Assembly (NCBI RefSeq): GCF_004916975.1 | Contig: NZ_STGQ01000002.1 | Span: 186,001-250,000, forward strand | DNA from: Paenibacillus dokdonensis | GTDB taxonomy: Bacteria > Bacillota > Bacilli > Paenibacillales > Paenibacillaceae | Reading direction: 5' to 3' | Length of the DNA stretch: 64,000 bases | Shown: one piece after another, positions 25,302 to 34,273 of the stretch | Layout of the letters: every line of letters starts with the position of its first letter | Numbering within the stretch: position 1 is the first letter of the stretch | Position numbers and translations under genes: made by a program | Notes under the pieces: generated by a model | Database searches by the model: none | Told to the model about the DNA's origin: nothing | The model's input: the letters and a program-made list of their open reading frames with translations, nothing else

Positions 25302-25955
25302 ATGACAACGGTATTTGTAGCAGGTGCCCACGGCCAGACGGGCGGGAGAATTGTCAAAGAGCTGGTAAAGGCGGGCTATGAAGTGCGCGGGCTGGTGCGG
25401 AGCGCCGAGCATCAGCGTAACGTAGAGGCAGTCGGTGCCACTGGCTATCTGGGTGATTTATCCGAGTCGTTTTCCGATGGAATGAAGGGGGCCGATGCCG
25501 TAATTTGCGCGGTTGGTGCCGGAGCCAATGGTGATCCCGAGCATGTGGATCATGTGGGAACCGTAAGATTGATCGAGCAGTGCGTGCTGGATAAGATTCC
25601 CCGGTTCGTTCTGATCAGCTCTATGGGCACGATGAACCCGGAGGAAATGCCTTCATTCCTCAAGCCATTTCTCATTGCCAAACGCAAAGCCGAGAAAGTG
25701 CTTGAAGAGAGCGGTATGGTGTACACCATCATCCGGCCGGGAGGACTGACCAATGAGCCGGCGACCGGCAATGTCATGGCTGCACCGCGGCTTGCCGAAT
25801 CCGGCCGCATTTTCCGGGATGATGTGGCCGCTGCTGCCGTTCTTTCCCTGGGCATGGATGAAACCCGGAACCAATCCTTTGATTTGGTGGCAGGTATGGA
25901 ACCTTTGGAAAAAGCACTCACGAGCCTCATCAACACAGGCAAATCAGGTGCGTGA
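25302..25955 (+). CDS. NAD(P)-binding atypical SDR, YwnB-like
   Basis: Atypical short-chain dehydrogenase (SDR_a5 type), 217 aa. The N-terminal dinucleotide loop is VAGAHGQTGGRIVKEL (residues 5-20), with LISSMGT and YTIIRPGGL further on. These proteins resemble NmrA/biliverdin reductase B folds and often reduce flavins or quinones or sense NADP(H). GGAGG lies 10 bases before the ATG. The 130 bases upstream hold no clear operator. It ends at a bidirectional terminator shared with fhs. Confidence 0.88.
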   Translation: MTTVFVAGAHGQTGGRIVKELVKAGYEVRGLVRSAEHQRNVEAVGATGYLGDLSESFSDGMKGADAVICAVGAGANGDPEHVDHVGTVRLIEQCVLDKIPRFVLISSMGTMNPEEMPSFLKPFLIAKRKAEKVLEESGMVYTIIRPGGLTNEPATGNVMAAPRLAESGRIFRDDVAAAAVLSLGMDETRNQSFDLVAGMEPLEKALTSLINTGKSGA

Positions 25956-25983
25956 CAGGTAATTCATGCATCTGCGCTATAAT

Positions 25984-26035
25984 AAAAAACCAGCCTTCGC
26001 TGCATCAACCATATGCAGAAAAGAGCTGGTTTTTT
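25984..26035. terminator. bidirectional terminator between the ywnB-like gene and fhs
   Basis: AAAAAACCAGC (25984-25994) and GCTGGTTTTTT (26025-26035), with an inner CTGCAT/ATGCAG stem. Confidence 0.9.
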
Positions 26036-26040
26036 CTATC

Positions 26041-27672
26041 CTAGAACAATCCGGAGATCCGGCCGTCTTCGTCGATGCCCATATGTTCCGCAGCAGGAGA
26101 CTGAGGTAGTCCAGGCATCGTCATAATGCTTCCGGTCTGCACAACGGCAAATCCTGCGCCTGCAGACAATGATATCTCCCTAACCTGCACGGTAAAGCCT
26201 TCCGGTGCTCCCAGAAGACGCGGCTGATCCGAGAACGAGTACTGGGTTTTGGCCATACAAACAGGAAGATTCCCGTATCCAAGTCTCTCAATATCCGAAA
26301 GACTCCGCAAAGCCGAAGGAGAATAGGATACTTCTGCGCCCAGGTATATTTCCCGGACGATCGTTCCGATTTTGGAACGGATATCCGTTTCGAGGTCATA
26401 CAGCGGTCGATAGCTGGACTCTCCCTCCCCAAGCAGCTTGACCAGGGCTTCCGCAAGCTCACGGCCGCCTGCGCTGCCTTGCGCCCATACCTTCGACACA
26501 GCAGCAGTGACATGTAATGCACGGCATTCCGCAAGTACACGCTCGACCTCTTCAGGCCTATCATCGGCAAAATGATTCACCGCCACCACAACCGGAATGC
26601 CAAACTTCTTCAAATTCTCCACATGCCGGTTCATATTGGCAAGTCCGTCTGCAAGCTCCTGCATACCTGGCTCATGCAGTTTGTCTTTAGCGGCCCCGCC
26701 ATTATATTTCAGGGCTTTGACTGTCACAACCAGCACTGCAGCTGACGGATTGAGACCCGCCTGGCGGCATTTGATATCCATGAATTTCTCCGCACCGAGA
26801 TCTGCACCAAAGCCGGCTTCGGTAACTACAATTTCACCGAGCTTCAAGGCAAGCCGCGTTCCGATGACGCTGCTGCAGCCATGGGCAATATTGGCGAACG
26901 GTCCGCCGTGAACGATCACCGGAGTTCCTTCCAGTGTCTGTACAAGGTTTGGATTGATTGCATCCTTCAGAAGGATGGTCATGGCCTCCACGGCCCCCAG
27001 CTGGGAAGCAGTCACAGCCTCCCCCTTCTGATTGTATCCGATAATGATCCGGCCGAGACGCTCCTTTAAATCACCAATACCTTCGCTCAAACAGAGCACA
27101 GCCATGACTTCCGAAGCGGTTGTAATCAGAAAGCCGCCTTCACGGACAACGCCATTCCCATCACCGAGTCCTGTAACTATGCTGCGGAGACTGCGGTCAT
27201 TCATATCCATGGCCCGCTTCCAGACGATCCGCTGCGGATTCAGCTGCAGTGCATTTCCCTGAAAGATGTGATTATCTATCATCGCCGCCAGTAAATTATG
27301 CGCAGACGTAATTGCATGCAGATCACCCGTGAAATGTAGGTTGATATCCTCAGCCGGAACAATCTGCGCTTTACCGCTGCCTGTGGCTCCGCCCTTCATA
27401 CCGAAGCATGGACCAAGTGAAGGCTCGCGCAAAGCTGCCACCGTCTGATGCCCAATCGCATTTAGCGCTTGGGCAAGACCGATGGTCGTTAATGTCTTCC
27501 CTTCCCCCGCCGGTGTCGGACTCATTGCCGTGACTAACACCAGCTTACCGTCCCCGTTTGCTTTTACGCGGTTCCACAGAGATGGACTGAGCTTAGCCTT
27601 ATATCGTCCGTACAGCTCCAGTTCCTCTTCTTCCACACCGATCAAACCTGCAACTTCCATGATTGGTTTCAT
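26041..27672 (-). CDS. fhs: formate--tetrahydrofolate ligase
   Basis: ATP-dependent enzyme that makes 10-formyl-THF from formate and THF in one-carbon metabolism; about 543 aa, normal length, cytosolic. The P-loop-like site is in SPTPAGEGKTLTTIGL (about residues 52-67), followed by LREPSLGPCFGMKGGATG and VHGGPFANIAHGCSS. The ATG at 27672 follows AGGAGG by 12 bases; an in-frame TTG further upstream has no ribosome site. With the FNR-controlled formate/nitrite channel 1 kb away it could use formate made anaerobically; this is inference. It appears to be a single gene. Confidence 0.96.
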   Translation of the reverse strand: MKPIMEVAGLIGVEEEELELYGRYKAKLSPSLWNRVKANGDGKLVLVTAMSPTPAGEGKTLTTIGLAQALNAIGHQTVAALREPSLGPCFGMKGGATGSGKAQIVPAEDINLHFTGDLHAITSAHNLLAAMIDNHIFQGNALQLNPQRIVWKRAMDMNDRSLRSIVTGLGDGNGVVREGGFLITTASEVMAVLCLSEGIGDLKERLGRIIIGYNQKGEAVTASQLGAVEAMTILLKDAINPNLVQTLEGTPVIVHGGPFANIAHGCSSVIGTRLALKLGEIVVTEAGFGADLGAEKFMDIKCRQAGLNPSAAVLVVTVKALKYNGGAAKDKLHEPGMQELADGLANMNRHVENLKKFGIPVVVAVNHFADDRPEEVERVLAECRALHVTAAVSKVWAQGSAGGRELAEALVKLLGEGESSYRPLYDLETDIRSKIGTIVREIYLGAEVSYSPSALRSLSDIERLGYGNLPVCMAKTQYSFSDQPRLLGAPEGFTVQVREISLSAGAGFAVVQTGSIMTMPGLPQSPAAEHMGIDEDGRISGLF

Positions 27673-27729
27673 GACCTGATCGTACCTCCTATGTATTTCT
27701 TTCAAGTCTTAACGTTCTATTACCGCTGA

Positions 27730-27760
27730 AAAAAGAGTCTGCCGCTTCCGGACAGACCCT
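27730..27760 (-). terminator. terminator of the glutathione peroxidase-like gene
   Basis: On the minus strand AGGGTCTG pairs with CAGACTCT (one G-U) and is followed by six T. Confidence 0.8.
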
Positions 27761-27800
27761 TCTCCCTATTATTTTTAAAAGTTGTATTCATGTTGCTCTT

Positions 27801-28277
27801 TTAGAGCAGCTGTTCGATTGCGCCTGTCATGGCCTCCGGAGCTTCCTTCGGTTCAAAACGGGCTACCACCTCACCGCTCTTGTTCACCAGAAACTTTGTA
27901 AAGTTCCACTGGATATCGCTGCTCTCTGTATCCCCAGGCTGTTGATCCTTCAGGTACGTAAAGAGTGGATGGGCGTTATCCCCGTTCACATCAACTTTTG
28001 CAAAAACAGGGAAGGATACACCATAGTTCAGCTGACAGAATGAAGCGGCATCTTCGCTGCTCCCCGGCTCCTGTGCTCCGAACTGGTTGCATGGGAATCC
28101 GAGAATGACCAGTCCCTGCTCCTGATAACGGTCATAAAGCTTTTGCAGATCGCCATATTGCGGCGTCAAACCACATTTGCTCGCTGTGTTGGCGATGACC
28201 AGCACCTTCCCTTTGTAATCCTCAAGAGAAACTTCCTTGCCCGCCGGAGTGGCGGCTGAAAACGTATAGACAGACAT
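27801..28277 (-). CDS. glutathione peroxidase family (thiol peroxidase), BsaA-like
   Basis: Peroxidase of 158 aa that reduces hydroperoxides, in bacteria usually with thioredoxin rather than glutathione. The peroxidatic residue is cysteine, not selenocysteine (NTASKCGLTPQ, C35). The catalytic glutamine (GFPCNQFGAQEPG) and tryptophan (WNFTKFLV) complete the tetrad. The resolving cysteine in FPCNQF is present. The start at 28277 is seven bases after GGGG; the in-frame codons upstream of it are not family-like. Confidence 0.93.
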   Translation of the reverse strand: MSVYTFSAATPAGKEVSLEDYKGKVLVIANTASKCGLTPQYGDLQKLYDRYQEQGLVILGFPCNQFGAQEPGSSEDAASFCQLNYGVSFPVFAKVDVNGDNAHPLFTYLKDQQPGDTESSDIQWNFTKFLVNKSGEVVARFEPKEAPEAMTGAIEQLL

Positions 28278-28387
28278 TTCCATACCCCGCTTTCTTGAAA
28301 ATAGTATATATCTGCTCCGGACTACCAACCGGACCCGAGTTTTCCCGTTCTTCTTCCATCATACACCAGTGATAATCAAGTGCAAGT

Positions 28388-29416
28388 TTACGACCTGTTT
28401 GTCCGCGCCTTTTTTGAAATTCCGAAGGCCTCGGCGATCAGACGGAATGATTTGACCTTATCTTCAAACCGGTGAATGATGCTGGCGACCATCACTTCTT
28501 CCGTACGGTATTCTTCGCATAAGCTTTCAATCTTCCGTTTGATCTGTTCAGGGGATCCCACAATCATCCGCTTACGGTTCTCCTGCATACGCATCCGGTC
28601 GTACGGTGAATATGAATAATTCAAGGCTCTTTCAATGGAAGGGGTGCCTCCGGAAGTCCCACCCTTCTCCAGCATCAGCAATGACAGGTCCATACTGGAG
28701 GCCAAACGGTTCGCCTCTTCTTCGGTTTCAGCGCAAACCGCAAAAATGGCCAGCAGCGATCTCGGTTTATCCAAAACTACAGAAGGTCTGAAGTTTTCCT
28801 GATACCAGCGCATCACTTCTGCCCCGCCTGAGCCATTGATAAATTGTGCGAACGCAAAGCCTGTGCCCTGCTGTGCCGCAATGCCGGCACTGCCGCCGCT
28901 GGATCCGAGCATCCACATCTCCGGAATGGTTTTGACGAGCGGCGTAGCCACAAGTCCCGCAAACGGATGTCCCGGGCTTAAAGTATCCGTCAGATAGGCA
29001 CTCAAATCAGCAATCTGCTCTGCATAACGGTCCACATTCCGCATCTTCCCCTCCTGCAGAGCCCGAGTTGCGAGCGGCATGCCGCCTGGAGCGCGACCAA
29101 GCCCAAGATCAATTCTTCCCGGGTACAAGCCTTCCAAAACGCGAAAATTCTCCGCAACCTTGTAGGAGCTGTAATGCGGCAGCATGACACCGCCGGAGCC
29201 GACGCGGATCGTGGAAGTGACGGCGGCCAGATGGGAGATCAGTACCTCTGGGCTTGACCCTGCGAGATTGGGAGAAAAATGATGCTCTGAAACCCAGAAG
29301 CGGTTATAGCCCATACGTTCGGCTTCCTGAGCCATTCTACCGGTTTGCGCCAATGCCTCCACTGGCGAACTTCCCTCGGAGATGGTCGATTGATCCAAAA
29401 TGCTAAGCTTTATCAT
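28388..29416 (-). CDS. LLM class flavin-dependent oxidoreductase (luciferase-like)
   Basis: Bacterial-luciferase-fold protein of 342 aa, MsnO8/YceB-like. Visible are the family entry LSILDQSTISEGSSPVEAL, the WVSEHHFSPNLAGSSPEVL block and the FMN phosphate region (ENFRVLEGLYPGRIDLGLG), with a C-terminal SPEQIKRKIESL. Such enzymes use reduced flavin and oxygen on small organic substrates. No flavin reductase is adjacent, and the substrate is unknown. A ribosome site, AAAGG, precedes the ATG at 29416. Confidence 0.88.
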   Translation of the reverse strand: MIKLSILDQSTISEGSSPVEALAQTGRMAQEAERMGYNRFWVSEHHFSPNLAGSSPEVLISHLAAVTSTIRVGSGGVMLPHYSSYKVAENFRVLEGLYPGRIDLGLGRAPGGMPLATRALQEGKMRNVDRYAEQIADLSAYLTDTLSPGHPFAGLVATPLVKTIPEMWMLGSSGGSAGIAAQQGTGFAFAQFINGSGGAEVMRWYQENFRPSVVLDKPRSLLAIFAVCAETEEEANRLASSMDLSLLMLEKGGTSGGTPSIERALNYSYSPYDRMRMQENRKRMIVGSPEQIKRKIESLCEEYRTEEVMVASIIHRFEDKVKSFRLIAEAFGISKKARTNRS

Positions 29417-29561
29417 GAGGCTTCAAGACCTTTCGTTATAGATTGTTTCATTATTGTAGTCTATGAGCAATCGCGGGATGAATACACCAACACCAGTCAA
29501 TAACCATCATTTCAAAATAAAGTTATCATTAAAACCGGTATTTACCCATTCTAAAGACAGA

Positions 29562-29603
29562 ATCAAACAGGGAGCGCCTGCAAGAGGCTGCTCCCTGTTT
29601 GAT
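29562..29603 (-). terminator. hairpin after the DEAD-box helicase gene
   Basis: ATCAAACAGGGAGC (29562-29575) and GCTCCCTGTTTGAT (29590-29603), 14-bp perfect stem and 14-base loop. The T-run is short but the position fits a terminator. Confidence 0.75.
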
Positions 29604-29609
29604 TTGGTT

Positions 29610-31160
29610 CTATGATCTGCGGCCTGGGCCACCCCGGCGTCCAGAAGTGGAACCACGTCCACCCCGGCCCTGTGCCGGTGATTCGCCGCGGCCTTGACCG
29701 CGGCTGCCGGAGGAACCACGATTGGAGCCTCCGCGTCCTTCCCCGCCCGTGCGGGAAGAAGAAGTCTGTGGTTTATCATCCCGGCGGGAGCGTCCCTGAC
29801 TTGGACGGCCTTCGCTGGCCCGCCCTTCATCACGGCGACCTCCGGTTGATGCCCGTCCTTCATCACGGCGCCCCCCGGTTGATGTCCGCCCTTCACCACG
29901 ACGGCCTCCCGTGGATGTACGCCCTTCGCCTCGGCGGCCGCCAGGCACACGTCCCTCACCACGACGGCCATCCTTTTCATTACGGCTGCTTCTGCCTGCA
30001 GCGGATGAACGAGATGCACCTCTGTTCTCCACGATCTCGCCGGACTTTTCATAATGGCTGCGCTCAATGGCGAATTGGATGCCCTGCTCAATACGCTGCA
30101 GCTCACCCTTATCTCTCGGGGCGACAAACGTAATCGCCATCCCCTTCTCCCCGGCACGCCCTGTACGGCCAATCCGGTGAATATAGCTGTCTACCTCAAG
30201 CGGAATATCGTAGTTGAATACATGGGTAACGCCTTCCACGTCCAAACCTCTTGCCGCCACGTCCGTCGCAACCAGAAGCTGAAGCTTGGCTTCGCGGAAA
30301 CGCTTCATGACCTGTTCGCGCTTTGCTTGCGACAAGTCTCCATGCAGTTCATCCGAGGCATAGCCCGATTCCAGCAGCGCGGCATTGAGTGTTGAGGCCC
30401 GACGCTTTGTACGGCAGAAAATGATAGCCAGATAAGGCTTGTTCGACTCAATCATGGATATGAGAGCCTGTTGTTTATTGCGGTCCGAGACCTCTACCAC
30501 AAGCTGACGGATATGCTTCAACGGTACAGGTGAATTTTCCACCTTGATGGTTACATCTTCAGCATCCCGGGTATAGAACGACGCTAACTGCTTAACTTCA
30601 GATGGCATTGTTGCACTAAAGAGCAGTGTCTGACGCTTGTACGGCAGAGCCTGAATCAGCGTTTCCACCTCGTCGAGAAAGCCCATATGCAGCATTTGGT
30701 CCGCTTCATCGAGCACCAGTGTCTTTACGCCGCCCAGCTCAAGCGTGCCGCGGCGCAAATGGTCGTTCAGACGCCCTGGCGTTCCAATGATTAAATGCCG
30801 TCCGCCTTCAAGCTTGCGCAGCTGCTTGTCCACGTCCTGGCCTCCGTATACCGCCAGAATGCGCAGCTCTGTTCCACGGGACAGCTTCCGCGCCTCTTCC
30901 GTAATCTGCAGCGCCAGCTCACGTGTAGGCGCGATAATCAGTGCCTGAGGAAAAGCGCGGCTTGGATCCAGCTTCTGCATCATTGGCAGCAAAAACGCGA
31001 GCGTTTTCCCCGTTCCTGTCCGCGCGCGGGCAATCACGTCCCGTTCTGCCAGCAGCAGCGGAATCGTCTCCTCCTGCACCGGAGTTGGTACGGTAATTCC
31101 GTTCTCCTTCAGCGTTTTAACCCACTGCTCTTGTATGCCTAGCTCTGAAAAATTTGGCAA
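29610..31160 (-). CDS. DEAD-box RNA helicase with RG-rich repeat tail
   Basis: ATP-dependent RNA helicase of about 516 aa, RhlE/CshA type, acting in RNA decay or ribosome assembly and often cold-induced. All core motifs are seen: Q-motif (VPTPVQEETIPL), ARTGTGKT, PTRELALQ, LDEADQML, FSATMP, and HRIGRTGRAGEKG. From about residue 375 the protein becomes a basic Arg/Gly/Ser-rich tail with 11-residue repeats (consensus RxEGRxSTGGR). TTG at 31160 has GAGGTG six bases upstream; the GTG at 31169 overlaps that site. Confidence 0.93.
   Translation of the reverse strand: MPNFSELGIQEQWVKTLKENGITVPTPVQEETIPLLLAERDVIARARTGTGKTLAFLLPMMQKLDPSRAFPQALIIAPTRELALQITEEARKLSRGTELRILAVYGGQDVDKQLRKLEGGRHLIIGTPGRLNDHLRRGTLELGGVKTLVLDEADQMLHMGFLDEVETLIQALPYKRQTLLFSATMPSEVKQLASFYTRDAEDVTIKVENSPVPLKHIRQLVVEVSDRNKQQALISMIESNKPYLAIIFCRTKRRASTLNAALLESGYASDELHGDLSQAKREQVMKRFREAKLQLLVATDVAARGLDVEGVTHVFNYDIPLEVDSYIHRIGRTGRAGEKGMAITFVAPRDKGELQRIEQGIQFAIERSHYEKSGEIVENRGASRSSAAGRSSRNEKDGRRGEGRVPGGRRGEGRTSTGGRRGEGRTSTGGRRDEGRASTGGRRDEGRASEGRPSQGRSRRDDKPQTSSSRTGGEGRGGSNRGSSGSRGQGRGESPAQGRGGRGSTSGRRGGPGRRS
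29825..29923 (-). repeat. 33-bp tandem repeat in the helicase tail
   Basis: Three 33-bp units (29825-29857, 29858-29890, 29891-29923) are followed by a decayed fourth. Each encodes 11 residues of the type RGEGRTSTGGR or RDEGRASTGGR. The first two units are nearly identical in DNA, which suggests recent slippage and possible copy-number variation between strains. Confidence 0.85.
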
Positions 31161-31294
31161 AACATCCACCTCATTAAGTTCTATTCATATTCAGGAGGAT
31201 TCTGATTTCTGAGAAGTCCTCACTTATACATTTATTAAAATTGTTCTTCCATAACATTCCGGCCAAGTCATAATAATATAAAACATAAGTCCAC

Positions 31295-32965
31295 TTAAAA
31301 TTTTCCCGATTTAAAAATGGCGAACAACAGCCACAGCACCATGAAAAATGCGACACCAAACCCGATGCCGATAACCGGGAAATGCCACAGGATGGAGGAC
31401 TGACGGTTCAGAGATGATCCGATAATCAGTCCCACCATAATAATGCTGAAAGCCAGCAGCACAATGCTGAAGGACAGCCTGTTGCTGATTTGATCCAGCT
31501 TCTTCATCAGCGATTCCAATTCAGGCACGTTGATCTCTACTTTGAGCTTTCCCTTGCTGATCAAGGCTGACAGCTGCCTCGCATGAGAAGGCAGCTCAAG
31601 CAGAGCCTCGGCCAGCCCGCTTGCACCTCCCAGCAGCTTGCTGCGCAAACGGCGTGCGCTGAACCGCTCCTTGACAAGCCTTCGGCCAAAGGGCTCCGCC
31701 ATATCAACGATGCTGAGTGCGGGATCCAGCTTTTGAATGACCCCTTCCATTGTCAGCAGCGCCTTGCCAAGGAGCGTCAAATCTGGAGGCATCACGATTG
31801 CATGCCGCTGGGCGACCCCAAACAGATCATTCAGCGCCCTTCCAATGCCGATCTCGGCAAAAGGAATGTCATAGTATTCGTCACGCAGGACATCCAGGTC
31901 CCTGTGCAGAGCATCCATATCATGATCTTCAGGCAGCAGACCGAGGCGAAGAATCGCCCGGATCATACTGTCGGTATTTTTACGCATGAGCGCGATAATC
32001 AGTTCGGATAAATGATCTTTCATGTCTTCACTAAGCCGCCCGACCATGCCGAAGTCCAGGAAAGCCAGACTGCCATCCTTACGGATAAGCAAATTGCCCG
32101 GATGCGGATCCGCATGGAAGAAGCCCTCAATGAACATCTGATGCAGCATGCCATTTACGAACCGCTTTGCAATATCCTGCAGGTCGAAGCCGCCTTCCTC
32201 GAGCTTCTCCCGCTGACTGAGCGTCACGCCCTCCACATATTCCATCGTTAGGACGCGAGAAGAGGTATACTGCCAATAGATCGCAGGGATAAAAATATGG
32301 GAATCGTTCTGGAATTGCAGCGCGATTTTTTCCGTGTTGCGGCCTTCCCGGCTGTAATCCATTTCCGCCAGCATGGATTTGGAGAACTCCTCAACGAGCC
32401 TAACCATCTGATAACGCTTAGCCCATACCCAGCGTTTCTCCGCGAGCATGGTCAAATCCCGCAAAATGCTGAGGTCGCGGGTAATGGTCTGCAGCGCGCC
32501 GGGACGCTGGATTTTAATCGCGACTTCTTCCCCTGATTTCAGCCTGCCGAGATGTACTTGTCCGATCGATGCGGCAGCCACCGGAGTTTCGTCAAACCAG
32601 GAGAACATGTCCTCTACCGGAGCGTCCAAGTCCTCTTCCAGAATGCTTCGGGCATCACCCGAAGAGAACGGGGGAACCTGATCCTGCAGCTTGACGAGCT
32701 CCTGAATGATTGAATCCGGCAACAGATCGGAGCGCGTACTCGCAAGCTGCCCCAGCTTCACGAATGTCGGACCGAGATCCTCCAGTACCAGTCGGATGCG
32801 TTCCCCAAGCGTTTTGGTTTCAGGCGTCTCATGCGTGACCCAGCGCCGGGGAAGGGATAGCACCTGGAACAGTCCCAATTCCTCCGCCATGTAGCCAAAG
32901 CCATGACGCATGAGCGCCATGGCGATCTCCCGGTAGCGGCCGGTATGCCTGATGCGTACAGCCAT
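31295..32965 (-). CDS. AarF/ABC1/UbiB family atypical kinase
   Basis: Membrane-associated ABC1/UbiB protein, about 556 aa. The KxGQ-type motif appears as FVKLGQLASTRSDLLP, the alanine-rich loop as AAASIGQVH, the lysine of VAIKIQRPG, HADPHPGNLL as catalytic loop, and FLDFGMVGRL as metal-binding DFG. Two hydrophobic helices end the protein (about 505-552). UbiB proteins support isoprenoid quinone synthesis or lipid handling through ATPase activity. The ATG at 32965 comes one base after the stop of the phasin-like gene, so the two are coupled. Menaquinone metabolism is a fair guess for its role in a Gram-positive. Confidence 0.9.
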   Translation of the reverse strand: MAVRIRHTGRYREIAMALMRHGFGYMAEELGLFQVLSLPRRWVTHETPETKTLGERIRLVLEDLGPTFVKLGQLASTRSDLLPDSIIQELVKLQDQVPPFSSGDARSILEEDLDAPVEDMFSWFDETPVAAASIGQVHLGRLKSGEEVAIKIQRPGALQTITRDLSILRDLTMLAEKRWVWAKRYQMVRLVEEFSKSMLAEMDYSREGRNTEKIALQFQNDSHIFIPAIYWQYTSSRVLTMEYVEGVTLSQREKLEEGGFDLQDIAKRFVNGMLHQMFIEGFFHADPHPGNLLIRKDGSLAFLDFGMVGRLSEDMKDHLSELIIALMRKNTDSMIRAILRLGLLPEDHDMDALHRDLDVLRDEYYDIPFAEIGIGRALNDLFGVAQRHAIVMPPDLTLLGKALLTMEGVIQKLDPALSIVDMAEPFGRRLVKERFSARRLRSKLLGGASGLAEALLELPSHARQLSALISKGKLKVEINVPELESLMKKLDQISNRLSFSIVLLAFSIIMVGLIIGSSLNRQSSILWHFPVIGIGFGVAFFMVLWLLFAIFKSGKF

Positions 32966-32966
32966 T

Positions 32967-33320
32967 TTATAGGATGTCCGTTTCGATGTCCGCTTCCGGA
33001 ACCTTTTCCCCGCCGTCCGCTTCGAGTTCCGCAATACGGTTTTCCAAGGTGGTAATGCGCTGTTCCAGGCTGGCTACATCATTTTCGGAAGGCACATGAA
33101 GCTCTGTTAAAATACGCTGGATTTGCTCCCGTAAAAAATCTTTGAATTGGGACTTTTCTTCTTCGCCGCGCTCCACAAGCCGGTCGACCAAATCCTTTGA
33201 TTCCGTAGGAGCGAGTTCCCCCCGCTTGACCAGATCATCGACGGTTTTCTCGATTTTCTCCTTGCTGACAATGGTTAAACCCCATCCTAACGAGATTGCT
33301 TTTTTCAACAGATCACTCAT
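32967..33320 (-). CDS. phasin-like coiled-coil protein
   Basis: Small acidic helical protein, 117 aa. The N-terminus (LLKKAISLGWGLTIVSKEKIEKTV) and a basic/acidic helix (LVKRGEL to LREQIQRILTEL) resemble phasin-family (polyhydroxyalkanoate granule associated) proteins. A short leucine-zipper-like coil (LEQRITTLENRIAELE) follows. No PHA synthase gene is present in the window. Its stop lies one base from the UbiB start, and this coupling suggests a joint role with the UbiB kinase at a membrane or lipid surface. Function is inferred. Confidence 0.75.
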   Translation of the reverse strand: MSDLLKKAISLGWGLTIVSKEKIEKTVDDLVKRGELAPTESKDLVDRLVERGEEEKSQFKDFLREQIQRILTELHVPSENDVASLEQRITTLENRIAELEADGGEKVPEADIETDIL

Positions 33321-33390
33321 GATTATTCCCTCCCAATGCTATATTTCCCTTATTATACCCTGAAATCTTTGCCAATATGAAATGGCCGGA

Positions 33391-34029
33391 TCAGCCCGGC
33401 AGATGTGCGGCCCATTGGGCTGCCTGCAGAACAAGCTGTCTGATCTGCGGATTCCTGAAGGTCGGCTCATGGTGACCCGGCATCAAAAATACGACTCTTC
33501 CAAGTCCGTAATTATGCCTCCAAGCCGCAGGATGCCATGTATCACCCAGCTTATATTCCAGCAGCACCTTTCTTTCCGTAAACGGGCTGAGCTCGATCTG
33601 GAAAGGCTCCTCAGCCAGCTCGAATGGCTCGATGCCCTCTGTAATAAAATGTTCGCCGCTTGTTCTGAAGGATAGAGGCTGAATTGGACCATTTCCGTCA
33701 AAACGCCCTCCCATCAGCTGGGCCAGCTCATAACGCCGGTTTCCTAGAGACAGACCGTTATGGAGTACAAGCAGCCCGCCTCCCTGGCTGACATAGGAGA
33801 GGAGCCCTGAGGTTTGCTGCCTCGACACCTGCTCATCCCAGAGATCAAAATAACAGATGCAAAGATCAAAAGGTTTCAAATGCTCCAGCAACAGCAGGTT
33901 TTTGTTCTCGCTGCACTGTACCGAAATCACGTCGTTTAATATATGGCTGATTTGCTCGTCAATCCCCTGCAGGGGATGGAATTTGGGGTGGGTATAGTCC
34001 CCCAGCAATATGCTTTTTTTGTTGTACAC
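33391..34029 (-). CDS. ThuA-like (class I glutamine amidotransferase fold) protein
   Basis: ThuA-domain protein, 212 aa. ThuA proteins are linked to trehalose and other sugar utilisation, with unclear chemistry. Visible are LLGDYTHPKFHP near the N-terminus, the FDLCICYFDLW strand, the GGGLLVLHNGLSL turn that replaces the nucleophile elbow, and RHNYGLGRVVFLMPGHHEPTF near the C-terminus. The start is GTG, with AGAGGAGGA 7 bases upstream. The upstream region contains copy B of the 62-bp repeat. No sugar transport genes adjoin it. Confidence 0.85.
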   Translation of the reverse strand: MYNKKSILLGDYTHPKFHPLQGIDEQISHILNDVISVQCSENKNLLLLEHLKPFDLCICYFDLWDEQVSRQQTSGLLSYVSQGGGLLVLHNGLSLGNRRYELAQLMGGRFDGNGPIQPLSFRTSGEHFITEGIEPFELAEEPFQIELSPFTERKVLLEYKLGDTWHPAAWRHNYGLGRVVFLMPGHHEPTFRNPQIRQLVLQAAQWAAHLPG

Positions 34030-34122
34030 GGTCTATTCCTCCTCTTTGGCGCACACCGGTCGTGTCTTTATGGTTATTCTATAGCATTCCACATTTCCGA
34101 AAAAAAACCTTCTTGAATCCAT

Positions 34123-34184
34123 TCCATAACTCACTAAAACGATAAAATCGAAACTATATATAGACCAATAAAACCGTTTGGATC
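34123..34184 (-). repeat. copy B of a 62-bp dispersed element
   Basis: The reverse complement matches 17973-18034 at 55 of 62 positions. It lies 94-155 bases upstream of the ThuA-like start codon, between that gene and the terminator of hemD. It holds one TATATATAG motif; the second motif of copy A is replaced by GGATCGATCC. Confidence 0.75.
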
Positions 34185-34204
34185 GATCCAAAATCAGGGG
34201 CAAA

Positions 34205-34236
34205 TAAAAAAGAGATGCCGCTCTTTTCGCATCCCT
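34205..34236 (-). terminator. terminator of hemD
   Basis: On the minus strand AGGGATGC pairs with GCATCTCT (one G-U), followed by six T. Confidence 0.82.
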
Positions 34237-34273
34237 AGTGTTGCAATACCAAAATAACCATTTTATTGAATTG

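Noticed and set aside
29507..30172. 221-codon minus-strand frame in the helicase tail
   Set aside because: It is a frame-shifted reading of the 33-bp repeats (poly-Ala/Val/Gly repeats), not a gene.
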